From contig NZ_CP053833.1 in the NCBI RefSeq assembly GCF_013201935.1, positions 1 through 64,000 on the forward strand: 64,000 nt of DNA, in the 5' to 3' direction. This document shows positions 45,876 through 53,796 of the stretch, piece by piece. The notes below the pieces were generated by a model. That model was not told the DNA's origin, did no database searches, and saw only the letters and a program-made list of their open reading frames with translations. The stretch's first letter is position 1, and each line of letters starts with the position of its first letter. The position numbers and the translations under genes are program-made. This stretch comes from Arcobacter cloacae. GTDB taxonomy: Bacteria; Campylobacterota; Campylobacteria; Campylobacterales; Arcobacteraceae.

Positions 45876-46178
45876 ATGACTATATTAATACCAGTAGATT
45901 CAAAAGATAGACATCAATGTATAATCTCTTCAATTGAAGAAAATAAAGCTTGGGCATTTGTTACTTTAGATGAAGGTAAAATAGCTAAAGTTGAGTTTTT
46001 TGATAGACGAGAAGATATTACTTGTTGGATAGATGCTGTAGTTGTAATAAATGAACTTGAATATGTTTGGCCATTTATGGACGAAGGTATTATTGCATTA
46101 ATTGCACCAACTCAAAAAAGTATAGATGAAATTGTTGAAGCTTTTTTATTCAAAGATTTACATGACTTTACTGTTTAA
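45876..46178 (+). CDS. Small NifX/NafY-fold-like protein, unknown function
   Basis: The 100-residue protein begins MTILIPVDSKD and has alternating strands and helices (AWAFVTLDEGKIAKVEFF, IDAVVVINELEYVWPFMDEGI, IDEIVEAFLF) with the layout of the dinitrogenase iron-molybdenum cofactor (NifX/NafY/NifB C-terminal) domain. The similarity is by pattern only; no metal-binding motif is seen. The stop codon overlaps the bluB start by one base (TAATG), so it is translated with bluB. No nif gene is in the window. It may be a partner of bluB or an unrelated passenger. Confidence 0.5.
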   Translation: MTILIPVDSKDRHQCIISSIEENKAWAFVTLDEGKIAKVEFFDRREDITCWIDAVVVINELEYVWPFMDEGIIALIAPTQKSIDEIVEAFLFKDLHDFTV

Positions 46179-46798
46179 TGAAATTTAATAAAAAAGATTT
46201 AAAGACACTTACTAAAATTATTGCCTCAAGACGTGATGTTAGAGGCAATAACTTCATAAATAAAGAAATATCAAGTAAAAAGTTAAAAATAATACTTAAA
46301 TCTGCACTGAATGCTCCTTCTGTTGGTTATTCTCAACCTTGGAAGTTTATAATTGTTGATAAAAATAAAAAAGATGAAATTTTTAAACATTTTAGAGATT
46401 CTTTTGAAAAAAGTAAAAAAGATTTTATTGATAAACCTTTATATAATAAATTAAAACTAGAAGGTATAAAAGAATCAAATATAAATATAGCTGTTTATTA
46501 TAAAAAAAGTAATTCTAAAGTCTTAGGTCAAACTTTTATGAAAAGAACAGGTGAATACTCTGTCGTTTGTGCAATATTAAATATGTGGCTTACAGCAAGA
46601 GCTTTAAATATTGGTATGGGTTGGGTATCTATTTTAAAACCAAAAAAGATTGATAAAATACTTGATGTTAATCGGGATAAATACAAATTTATTGCTTATC
46701 TTTGTTTAGGCTATACAAAAGAGTTTTATAACGAACCTGAACTCAAAAAACTTAAATGGAATAAAAAAAAGAGCCTTAAAGACTCTTTTCTAAAATAG
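46178..46798 (+). CDS. bluB: 5,6-dimethylbenzimidazole synthase BluB
   Basis: BluB breaks down reduced FMN with oxygen to make the lower ligand of cobalamin. The 206-residue nitroreductase-fold protein matches the BluB-specific motifs: RRDVRGNNF near 20, APSVGYSQPWKF near 46-58, YSVVCAILNMWLTARALNIGMGWVSI near 126-151 and YLCLGY near 169. No other cobalamin gene is in the window, so it may support a salvage path or an enzyme using cobamide. It overlaps the preceding gene by one base and faces the fumarate-reductase-like operon; a hairpin near its end may terminate both. Confidence 0.85.
   Translation: MKFNKKDLKTLTKIIASRRDVRGNNFINKEISSKKLKIILKSALNAPSVGYSQPWKFIIVDKNKKDEIFKHFRDSFEKSKKDFIDKPLYNKLKLEGIKESNINIAVYYKKSNSKVLGQTFMKRTGEYSVVCAILNMWLTARALNIGMGWVSILKPKKIDKILDVNRDKYKFIAYLCLGYTKEFYNEPELKKLKWNKKKSLKDSFLK
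46767..46789. terminator. Possible bidirectional terminator at the bluB 3' end
   Basis: AAAAGAG (46767-46773) pairs with CTCTTTT (46783-46789) around CCTTAAAGA, inside the last codons of bluB. The stem is short with mismatches, and both flanks are A- or T-rich. Confidence 0.5.
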
Positions 46799-46803
46799 TA
46801 AAA

Positions 46804-47532
46804 TTAAAATCCATTTGGATTAAAACCATCAAACTCATAATCAAAATTCATATTAAAATTATTCAAATTTGGATTTGAAAAACCTTCTTGAAAAGATATG
46901 CTTTGTAATCTTAAAATATCAGCTTTTGGGTCAATACTTTGGGGACAAACTAAACTACATGCTCCACACAAAGTACAATCCCATATCCCATCTGTTTGTA
47001 TGTTATTTAAGATTTCTTTTTTATCTTCAAGTTTTTTATCATCAACATATCTTAATGCTCTAGTTAAAGCAAAAGGACCTATAAAATCTCTATTTACACT
47101 ATAAATTGGACATGAACTATAGCAAGAATTGCATAAAATACAGTTGCTTTGTAAATCAATTTTTTCTATATCTTCTTGATTAATATCTTTATTTGAATTT
47201 ATATCTATGAATGATTTTACTTTATCCAATAAAAATGTTTCATGTGAAACATCAATAACTAGGTCTTTTATAATATTTATATTTGATAAAGATTCAATCA
47301 AGTCATTTTGATTAATTTTTGTTCGGCAAGCTAATCTTTCGATACCATTTACTTTTATAGCACATGAACCACAAACACCACTCTTACAACCACATCTAAA
47401 AGTTAATGTTGAATCATTGTATTGTTTTATTTCAATTAGTGCTTTTAATAGATTACTATTACTTACCTCAAATTCATCTATTGAATTTTTTTCTATTAGC
47501 TCTTGATTATATCTTTTGATTTTTATTTTCAT
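46804..47532 (-). CDS. Succinate dehydrogenase/fumarate reductase-like Fe-S subunit
   Basis: The 242-residue protein has a plant-type [2Fe-2S] site (C49, C54, C57, C69) and two ferredoxin-like motifs, C131-C134-C137-C141 and C186-C189-C192-C196. In E. coli FrdB the second of these has Val at the place of C189 and holds a [3Fe-4S] cluster; here all four cysteines are present, so a [4Fe-4S] is expected. There is no CCG domain and no membrane anchor gene next to it. A C-terminal Asn/Phe-rich tail (about 217-242) is unusual. It overlaps the flavoprotein gene by 4 bases. Confidence 0.85.
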   Translation of the reverse strand: MKIKIKRYNQELIEKNSIDEFEVSNSNLLKALIEIKQYNDSTLTFRCGCKSGVCGSCAIKVNGIERLACRTKINQNDLIESLSNINIIKDLVIDVSHETFLLDKVKSFIDINSNKDINQEDIEKIDLQSNCILCNSCYSSCPIYSVNRDFIGPFALTRALRYVDDKKLEDKKEILNNIQTDGIWDCTLCGACSLVCPQSIDPKADILRLQSISFQEGFSNPNLNNFNMNFDYEFDGFNPNGF

Positions 47533-49127
47533 GAAATTTCCTCAAAACCAATTTTTAATAATTTATCTTCAATCAAAGCATAAGAGTATTTTTCATATTC
47601 ATTTGAAATATTTTTAAACTCCGATCGATTATGTGAACCTCTACTCTCTTTTCTCTGTTTTGAGCATAAAGCAATTATTTTTGAAATTTCTATTTGATTT
47701 AAAAATTCAAGAAAATCTACTAAATTTCTATTATAGATTTTACTTTTATCTAAAATACCCATATTTGGAAGTTGAGAGTTTAAATTATCGATAAAATTAA
47801 TAAAATCATCTAAATCATTTTCATTTTTTATTATTCCAACTTTTTCAAATAGTTCATTTGCTAATAAATCTTTTTTTTCATAAAAATTGATTTTATTAGG
47901 TAGATTATAGATATTTTCTATTTTATTTTTATAAGAAGTTATATATTCTATGTTTTTAATATCTTTAATATTTTTTGAGTTATTTGAAGCACTTATTCCA
48001 GCTTTTTTTCCAAAAGTGATGATTTCTATTAAAGAGTTCCCTCCAAGCCTATTTGCCCCATGTATTGAGCTTTGAGCAGCTTCACCACAAGCATAAAGAT
48101 TTTCTATATTTGTTTTAAAATTTTTATCAGTTTTTATTCCACCCATTGAATAATGAGCAGCTGGATTTATAGGTAATAACTCTTTTGTTATATCGATATT
48201 CGTGTATTCTAAAGCGATTCTTTTTTCTTGAGGTAGAAGTTTATTTATTTTGGTTTCATCTAAATGTCTTAAGTCAAGATAGACTTTATCTTTATTGATT
48301 AATTTTTCATAAATAGCTTTTGTTACTTCATCTCTTGGCTTTAATTCATCAATAAATCTTTTATTTTTACTATCAACTAAATAAGCACCCTCACCTCTAG
48401 CACTCTCACTAATCAAAATATTTGAATTTTCAAGAGCTGTTGGGTGAAATTGAACAAACTCTATATTTGATAATTTAACCCCTGCTCTTAAAGCTGCTGC
48501 TGTACCATCTGCGCAATTTGATAAAGAATTTGTACTATTATTTGAATAGACTCCTGCATATCCACCAGTAGCTAAAATAGTAGATTTTGAGTAGATATTT
48601 TCTATATTTCCTGTTTTAATATCTAAAAAAACAGCACCATAACATCTTTTATTTTTTACTATTAAATCAAGTAAAAAATATTCATTTTTAAAAGCTATTT
48701 TATTTTTTATAGATTGATCAAATAGAGTATGAATTATTTTTAAACCAGTATAATCACTACTATAGCAAGTTCTTTTTTTATTGGTTCCTCCAAATTTTCT
48801 TTGCTTTATTTTTGAATTTTCATCTTTATTAAAAGGAACACCAATTGATTCAAGCCATAGAACACTCTCTTTAGCGGTTGCACATAAAGTTTTTATATTG
48901 TCTTTATTTGAGAGTTTACAAGAAGCTTTATAGGTATCTTCTATATGCAAATCTATACTATCATCATCTTCATATAAAACAGCATTTATTCCGCCTTGAG
49001 CTTGTACAGTTTGAGAATGAGTAGGATAAGTTTTTGATACTACCAAAACATCACAACCATTTTCTTTAGCACTAAGTGCTGCACATAGCCCTGCTCCTCC
49101 TGAGCCTATGATTAATAAATCAATCAT
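47529..49127 (-). CDS. Succinate dehydrogenase/fumarate reductase-like flavoprotein
   Basis: The 532-residue protein has the FAD motif LLIIGSGGAGLCAALSA at 4-20, the Q-rich site near 36-46, FHPTALENSNILISESARGEGAYLV near 226, the proton-shuttle arginine region RDEVTKAIYEKL near 268, AHYSMGG near 324 and GANRLGGNSLIE near 355, so catalytic residues are present. The residue that binds FAD covalently as His in E. coli SdhA/FrdA (SHT) is Q39 here (H37-S38-Q39-T40), so flavin is probably noncovalent. There is no Tat or other signal peptide, so it acts in the cytoplasm. It could be a fumarate reductase that is not quinone-linked; L-aspartate oxidase is less likely because of the Fe-S partner. Confidence 0.85.
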   Translation of the reverse strand: MIDLLIIGSGGAGLCAALSAKENGCDVLVVSKTYPTHSQTVQAQGGINAVLYEDDDSIDLHIEDTYKASCKLSNKDNIKTLCATAKESVLWLESIGVPFNKDENSKIKQRKFGGTNKKRTCYSSDYTGLKIIHTLFDQSIKNKIAFKNEYFLLDLIVKNKRCYGAVFLDIKTGNIENIYSKSTILATGGYAGVYSNNSTNSLSNCADGTAAALRAGVKLSNIEFVQFHPTALENSNILISESARGEGAYLVDSKNKRFIDELKPRDEVTKAIYEKLINKDKVYLDLRHLDETKINKLLPQEKRIALEYTNIDITKELLPINPAAHYSMGGIKTDKNFKTNIENLYACGEAAQSSIHGANRLGGNSLIEIITFGKKAGISASNNSKNIKDIKNIEYITSYKNKIENIYNLPNKINFYEKKDLLANELFEKVGIIKNENDLDDFINFIDNLNSQLPNMGILDKSKIYNRNLVDFLEFLNQIEISKIIALCSKQRKESRGSHNRSEFKNISNEYEKYSYALIEDKLLKIGFEEIS

Positions 49128-49128
49128 A

Positions 49129-49512
49129 CTAATCCCAAAACTCTTTTAAAGGTTCTTCTTTTTCTTTTAAGTCATTTTTTAATTGTGTATCAAAATTAAA
49201 ATCTAATTTTTCAATCTCTTGAAGTGCATTTTCAAAATCTTCTTCTTTTTCACTTTTTGAAATGTTTAAATTTTCTTGATTTTCTTTTTCTTGTTTAGGG
49301 CTAGATTTTATTTTATTTTTCAATTCTAAATAATCTTTTATGATTTTTTCATATTCATTAAAATCAAGAAGAATAATACCTGGTTTTCCATCTCGTAAAA
49401 TAATGGCTTTTTCAATCTCTTTTTTATTTAGTTTATCGAAAATATTTTTACTTTTTCTAACTAATTCTGTTGACGAATACATTTCATCAGAAGTATATTG
49501 TAATAGACCCAT
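49129..49512 (-). CDS. Phd/YefM-type antitoxin homologue without a toxin
   Basis: The 127-residue protein has a Phd/YefM-like N-terminal domain (YSSTELVRKSKNIFDKL, AIILRDGKPGIILLDFNEYEKI; about 8-60), followed by a long, acidic and low-complexity tail (about 65-127) with the FENALQEIEKLDF motif. In classic systems the tail wraps the toxin; here no toxin gene is adjacent. The gene is 1 base upstream of the flavoprotein gene, and an 18-bp palindrome lies just before its start, so it probably represses its own operon. It may be a transcription factor rather than an antitoxin. AAGGA precedes the ATG. Confidence 0.65.
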   Translation of the reverse strand: MGLLQYTSDEMYSSTELVRKSKNIFDKLNKKEIEKAIILRDGKPGIILLDFNEYEKIIKDYLELKNKIKSSPKQEKENQENLNISKSEKEEDFENALQEIEKLDFNFDTQLKNDLKEKEEPLKEFWD

Positions 49513-49531
49513 ATTAAAATTCCTTTACATA

Positions 49532-49549
49532 TTATAATACGTATTATAA
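49532..49549. promoter_or_regulatory. 18-bp palindrome, putative operator over a -10 box
   Basis: TTATAATACGTATTATAA is a perfect palindrome 20 bases upstream of the Phd-like gene. It contains TATAAT in both orientations, so a bound dimer would block the promoter. A smaller site with the same ATACGTAT core (TATACGTATA) occurs at 49613-49622, 77 bases away centre to centre. Confidence 0.6.
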
Positions 49550-49612
49550 CACATTTAAAAAATTATAGATATTTATTTATAAAGTAAAATATTCATAAAA
49601 ATAAAGATTTTG

Positions 49613-49622
49613 TATACGTATA
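49613..49622. promoter_or_regulatory. Second ATACGTAT-core palindrome
   Basis: TATACGTATA shares the core with the 18-bp palindrome at 49532-49549. It could be an auxiliary operator; such short palindromes also occur by chance in AT-rich DNA. Confidence 0.4.
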
Positions 49623-49824
49623 TAAAAGTCCTAAAAAAGATGATTTATTTGATTTTATTGAATAAAAAATTCAATAAAAATACTTATATAATTCATAAGT
49701 TTTTACATATATAAATTATATAATTCAATTTACTATGAATATTTTGTTTTGTATATAAAAATTAAATCTAAATATTTTAATTAGTATTTAAAAATATGTT
49801 TTAGAATGTTTTATTGTTAGTATT
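49623..49824. other. AT-rich gene-free stretch
   Basis: The 345-base gap between the Phd-like gene and the phoH 3' end has no open reading frame, tRNA or repeat that I can see beyond the palindromes. It is almost pure A/T, with AATTTTATTG-type runs, and may be a regulatory or curved region. Confidence 0.5.
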
Positions 49825-49859
49825 AATTTATCTATAAATTTTAATTTTATAGATAAATT
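49825..49859 (-). terminator. Terminator overlapping the phoH stop codon
   Basis: AATTTATCTATAAA (49825-49838) pairs perfectly with TTTATAGATAAATT (49846-49859) around a 7-base loop. The phoH stop codon (49858-49860) overlaps the last bases. A 14-bp, AT-only stem. Confidence 0.7.
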
Positions 49860-51264
49860 ATTTAGAAAAAATCTCTTCAGCCCACTCTGTAATAGGACCT
49901 CTTAGAACTTTTTGTAATTTAATTGCGAAACAATTTACGATTTTATTTTCGTTTTTTGTTGATTTTAAAAGAGTAGTTAAGGCATTTGTATATTTATTTA
50001 CATAGAAATTATCTATTTGTTTATTTGAACCAAGTATTACAACTTTACAAGAACTATCAATTCTTGATAAAACCATCTGCATAGTTTTATTTGACATATT
50101 TTGTGCTTCATCAATTATAATAAAAGAGTTAGAAAGAGTTCTTCCTCTCATCTCTCCTACCCACATAGTTTCTATTCCATAATTACTAATCATTTGTTCA
50201 ATTCTAGAAGTTACTTCACTGTCATCAAGTTCATTAAAAACTGCATCAGGATTCTTTTTATTTCTTTTTCTTTTGTGTTCACTTCTAATTATGTAGTCTA
50301 AACTATCCATCAAAGGATGGTTATAAATCTTAAATTTCTCTTCAAGTCCAGGAAGATATCCCACATCTTCTCCTTTATCAAGAGATTCTATAGAGTTTCT
50401 AATGTATATTATCTTTTGGTAATGTTTTTGTCTTACTAATTTTAAAGCCCCACTAAGAGCTAAAAGAGTTTTTCCTGAACCTGCCCTAGCCTCAACAATT
50501 AAAACGTTATATAAGTGATTTATGATAGCTTCACTAAAGAAAAGTTGTTCTTTATTCAGTGGAGTGATTATTTGATCTCTTATCTCTTCTTCATCAAGAA
50601 TTTTTATTTTTTTATTTTGAATATTTGCCAAAATCACTTGATCTGAATATTTAACATTAAAACAATATGAAAAATTGTAAGGTTTATAATCTTTATCAAA
50701 TTTTGTAATATCTTGATTATCTAAATACTCTAAATCTTCAAAATTTATCTCTATTTCTTTGATAAATTCAAAATCAAAAACATCTTTATCTTTGCCAACA
50801 AGTGCATCTGTTTTTATATCAAGTGATATAGCTCTTGTTCTAGCCATTATATCAAGAGATAAAAATTCAACTTGATTTTTATAGTATGAATTTGCAAATT
50901 TTGCAACTTCTAGGATTTTCCTATCATTTATTATATTAGGAGAGATATTTTTTATATTTACATCATACTCCTCTTTTGAAATGATATCTATGATAGTATT
51001 TTTTTCATTTTCAATTTTAAGTCTTATAATCTTATATAAATCTTTTTTTATAGATTCTAAAATAGTTGCATTTTCAAGAATTCTTGCAAACTCTCTTGCT
51101 TGAAAATTTATCTCATCAAATCCACTTTTTTTAGTATCTATTTCATCTAAAACAGTTTCTGCTAATATGATTAGGTTCCTACCATCTTGTGAAAGTTTAT
51201 AGATGTTTGTTGCATCTTCTAGTAAGATATTTGTATCTAAAACATAGTATTTTTCAAAGTTCAT
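49858..51264 (-). CDS. PhoH-family protein with N-terminal PIN domain
   Basis: The 468-residue protein has a PIN RNase domain at the N terminus (YVLDTNILLEDA with the acidic D10, ETVLDEID near 36-43, NDRKILEV near 113) and a PhoH-type ATPase domain from about 235, with Walker A EARAGSGKT (258-266; K265) and Walker B IIIDEAQNMS near 387. PIN-PhoH proteins are linked to RNA unwinding and cleavage (PhoH2 type), but targets are unknown. It is the last gene of the rsmA-rnj operon; it overlaps hemJ by 11 bases. It ends in a terminator hairpin. Confidence 0.85.
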   Translation of the reverse strand: MNFEKYYVLDTNILLEDATNIYKLSQDGRNLIILAETVLDEIDTKKSGFDEINFQAREFARILENATILESIKKDLYKIIRLKIENEKNTIIDIISKEEYDVNIKNISPNIINDRKILEVAKFANSYYKNQVEFLSLDIMARTRAISLDIKTDALVGKDKDVFDFEFIKEIEINFEDLEYLDNQDITKFDKDYKPYNFSYCFNVKYSDQVILANIQNKKIKILDEEEIRDQIITPLNKEQLFFSEAIINHLYNVLIVEARAGSGKTLLALSGALKLVRQKHYQKIIYIRNSIESLDKGEDVGYLPGLEEKFKIYNHPLMDSLDYIIRSEHKRKRNKKNPDAVFNELDDSEVTSRIEQMISNYGIETMWVGEMRGRTLSNSFIIIDEAQNMSNKTMQMVLSRIDSSCKVVILGSNKQIDNFYVNKYTNALTTLLKSTKNENKIVNCFAIKLQKVLRGPITEWAEEIFSK

Positions 51265-51781
51265 TTTTTACCTTTTTAGGTTTCATAATTACATAAGAGA
51301 TGTATGCAAATAATATCACAATAATTGCAGTAAATGTTATTGAAAATGTTTTAGTAATAACATAGCCTACTATTAAAATTGCAAGCATTGTTGGCATTTC
51401 ATTATACATTCTAAAAAATTTACCACTTTTTTTGCAAGTATCATTTGCTAATTGTTTTCTATATTTTTCAAGTGAAAAAGAGTAATGCAATAAGAATAAT
51501 AGAGCAGTTAGTTTTGCATACATCCAAGAAGAGATATCAAAATCTAACAAAATAGGGTTTAATGTAAGCATAACAATTCCACTTAAAATTGTAGCAATTT
51601 TTGCTGGTAATCCAATATATTTGTATATTTTATACTCTTGAATTTTTACAACTTCAACAAACTCTTTTTTATCAATATTTTCAACATGATATACAAACAA
51701 TCTAGGAAGATAAAACAACATTGCCATCCATGACATAAAAGCAACAACATGAAAAGTCAAAACCCAACTGTAATATTCCAT
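51254..51781 (-). CDS. hemJ: Protoporphyrinogen oxidase HemJ
   Basis: HemJ oxidises protoporphyrinogen IX to protoporphyrin IX in haem synthesis, in the inner membrane. The 175-residue protein has four membrane segments, with the conserved histidine H11 in TFHVVAFMSWMAMLFYLPRLF and the lysine in WMYAKLTALL; these are the haem-binding residues of the family (formerly UPF0093). It overlaps phoH by 11 bases at its 3' end and lies 16 bases after rarA. The start has AGGA. Confidence 0.82.
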   Translation of the reverse strand: MEYYSWVLTFHVVAFMSWMAMLFYLPRLFVYHVENIDKKEFVEVVKIQEYKIYKYIGLPAKIATILSGIVMLTLNPILLDFDISSWMYAKLTALLFLLHYSFSLEKYRKQLANDTCKKSGKFFRMYNEMPTMLAILIVGYVITKTFSITFTAIIVILFAYISYVIMKPKKVKNEL

Positions 51782-51797
51782 TTTTTAATCCTCTTTT

Positions 51798-52982
51798 TTA
51801 TTTTTTATTTTTTATTTTTTTTAGCCATTCATCTAAAGTTTTTTCAAAACCTATATTAGAATTTTCATAAAGTTCTAATTTTTCTTTTAAATATTCTTGT
51901 TCCACATATCCACCAAAATTATGGGGGTATAAATACCCTATATGCTGTGAATCAAGATGTTTTGGTATATCAAGTATCTTTCCTTCTTTTATCTCTTCTA
52001 GGGCTTTATTTATAGCTTTATACGCGCTATTTGATTTTGGACTTGATGCTAGATAAACAGCACATTGAGAAAGAATAATTCTTGATTCTGGATATCCTAT
52101 TTTATTACAAGCAATCATTGTATTAACTGCAAGATTTAAAGCGTTAGGATTCGCATTTCCTATATCTTCACTTGCAAATATAACTAATCTTCTTGTTATA
52201 AAATCAACACTCTCTCCTGCATTTATCAATCTTGCCATATAATATAAAGCCGCATTTATATCAGAACCTCTTAAAGATTTTATCATTGCACTTGCTAAAT
52301 CGTAGTGCGTATCTGAAGATGAAACTCCATCACCAATTACATTTTCTCTTAACTCTTTTAATAAAGCTAAATTTATATCTTTAGATACTTTATATGCAAA
52401 GTTCAATAAAGTTAACATAGCCCTAGCATCTCCAGAACTTGATATAATCAAATATTCTAAGGCATCTTTTTGAATGTTTATCTCTATATCTTTTAAAGCA
52501 ACATAAAGAATTTTATTCATCTCTTCTTTTGTAAAAGCTTTAAATTCATACAAAAAAGACCTAGAACGTATAGCAGAAGTTAGAGTAAAAAATGGATTTT
52601 CAGTACTTGCTCCAATTATTATAGCATCATAGTTTTCCATAATTGGAAGTAAAACTTCTTGTTGGTTTTTTGAAAGTCTATGAACTTCATCAATAAAAAT
52701 TAAAGGCTTAATTAAAGCTCCTTTATATTTATCAAATACTTTTCGTAAATCTTCAATCTTTATACTTGTTGCATTAAAGTAGTAATAATCTGTATTTATT
52801 TCACGAGCAATTATTTTAGCTAGAGTTGTTTTTCCAGTTCCTGGTTTTCCATAAAAAAAGAGATGAGGAATATCTTTTTGTTTGATTAGTTTGTAAAGTG
52901 CTTTATCTTTTGCAATTATATGAGATTGACCAACAAAAGTTTCTAAACTTGTTGGTCTTAGTTTGTTAGATAGATCTATCAT
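51798..52982 (-). CDS. rarA: Replication-associated recombination protein RarA (MgsA)
   Basis: RarA is a clamp-loader-like AAA+ ATPase that acts at stalled forks. The 394-residue protein starts with DLSNKLRPTSLETFVGQSH (the RarA N-terminal signature), has Walker A GKPGTGKTT at 45-53 (K51) and Walker B PLIFIDEVHRL near 93-103, and SRSFLYEF sensor motifs. It ends with a typical C-terminal domain (about 290-390). It overlaps the pseudouridine synthase gene by 17 bases, indicating coupled translation. Confidence 0.93.
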   Translation of the reverse strand: MIDLSNKLRPTSLETFVGQSHIIAKDKALYKLIKQKDIPHLFFYGKPGTGKTTLAKIIAREINTDYYYFNATSIKIEDLRKVFDKYKGALIKPLIFIDEVHRLSKNQQEVLLPIMENYDAIIIGASTENPFFTLTSAIRSRSFLYEFKAFTKEEMNKILYVALKDIEINIQKDALEYLIISSSGDARAMLTLLNFAYKVSKDINLALLKELRENVIGDGVSSSDTHYDLASAMIKSLRGSDINAALYYMARLINAGESVDFITRRLVIFASEDIGNANPNALNLAVNTMIACNKIGYPESRIILSQCAVYLASSPKSNSAYKAINKALEEIKEGKILDIPKHLDSQHIGYLYPHNFGGYVEQEYLKEKLELYENSNIGFEKTLDEWLKKIKNKK

Positions 52983-53796
52983 CTTCGTTCATAAAGATTC
53001 TAAGGTTTTTATACTCTTCTTTTGTTAAAAATCTTGTTTTTCCAGTTGGTAAGTTATTTAATGAAACTCCTCCATACTCAAGTCTTTTTAAATCAAGTAC
53101 ATCAAGATTAAAATGTGCAAAGAATCTTCTTAATTCTCTATTTTTTCCTTCAGATATTACAACTTTTATTTTTGAAAATTTTTCTCCATTACTTTGAATA
53201 TCATAAGCTAAAAATGGTGCGAAACTCATTGATTTAATTTTTGTAGTTTTATACGCACCTGATCTAGCATCTTCTATCTCTAAACCATGTTGCATAGCTT
53301 CTTCTACAGATTTTGTGATTACACCATTTACTTTTATTTTATAAACTCTTTCTAAATCAGAGTGCATTAATGCATTTACAACATCAACACTATCAGATAA
53401 AAGTAATAATCCCTCAGATGAATAGTCAAGTCTTCCAACACTTAAAAAGTGTTTATATTTTTTTTCAAGTGAATCATAGATAGTACGTCTGCCTTGAGGA
53501 TCTTTTTTAGAAACTATTTCACCTTTTGGTTTATTATATACTATTACAGTATACATTTTGTTTTTATCTTCTTTGATATTTTTTTTACCAATTTGTACTT
53601 CATCTTTAGAAGAGACTTTAGTAGCTAAATTTGTAACAACTTTTCCATTTACTTTTACTCTACCCTCTTCTATTAGTTTATCAGCTTCTCTTCTTGAGTA
53701 GTTACTATTGTGAGATAAAAATTTGTTAAGTCTAGTTAACTCTTCAATTATCTCTTCTTTTTTGTTTTTATAATTTTGGTTTTTGTTTTCTTTCAT
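52966..53796 (-). CDS. rluB: RsuA/RluB-family pseudouridine synthase
   Basis: The 276-residue protein has an S4 RNA-binding domain (about 20-70; RLNKFLSHNSNYSRREADKLI) and the catalytic motif VGRLDYSSEGLLL with D124. Among the RsuA/RluB/RluE/RluF group, the S4 domain and length fit RluB (23S rRNA) best, but RsuA (16S rRNA) is possible. The start overlaps the KdsD stop region by 1 base, and the stop overlaps rarA by 17 bases. Confidence 0.85.
   Translation of the reverse strand: MKENKNQNYKNKKEEIIEELTRLNKFLSHNSNYSRREADKLIEEGRVKVNGKVVTNLATKVSSKDEVQIGKKNIKEDKNKMYTVIVYNKPKGEIVSKKDPQGRRTIYDSLEKKYKHFLSVGRLDYSSEGLLLLSDSVDVVNALMHSDLERVYKIKVNGVITKSVEEAMQHGLEIEDARSGAYKTTKIKSMSFAPFLAYDIQSNGEKFSKIKVVISEGKNRELRRFFAHFNLDVLDLKRLEYGGVSLNNLPTGKTRFLTKEEYKNLRIFMNEDDRSI

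Noticed and set aside
49129-49512. A toxin gene next to the Phd-like gene
   Set aside because: The next genes are the flavoprotein and Fe-S subunits, and the other flank is gene-free, so no toxin partner is in the window.
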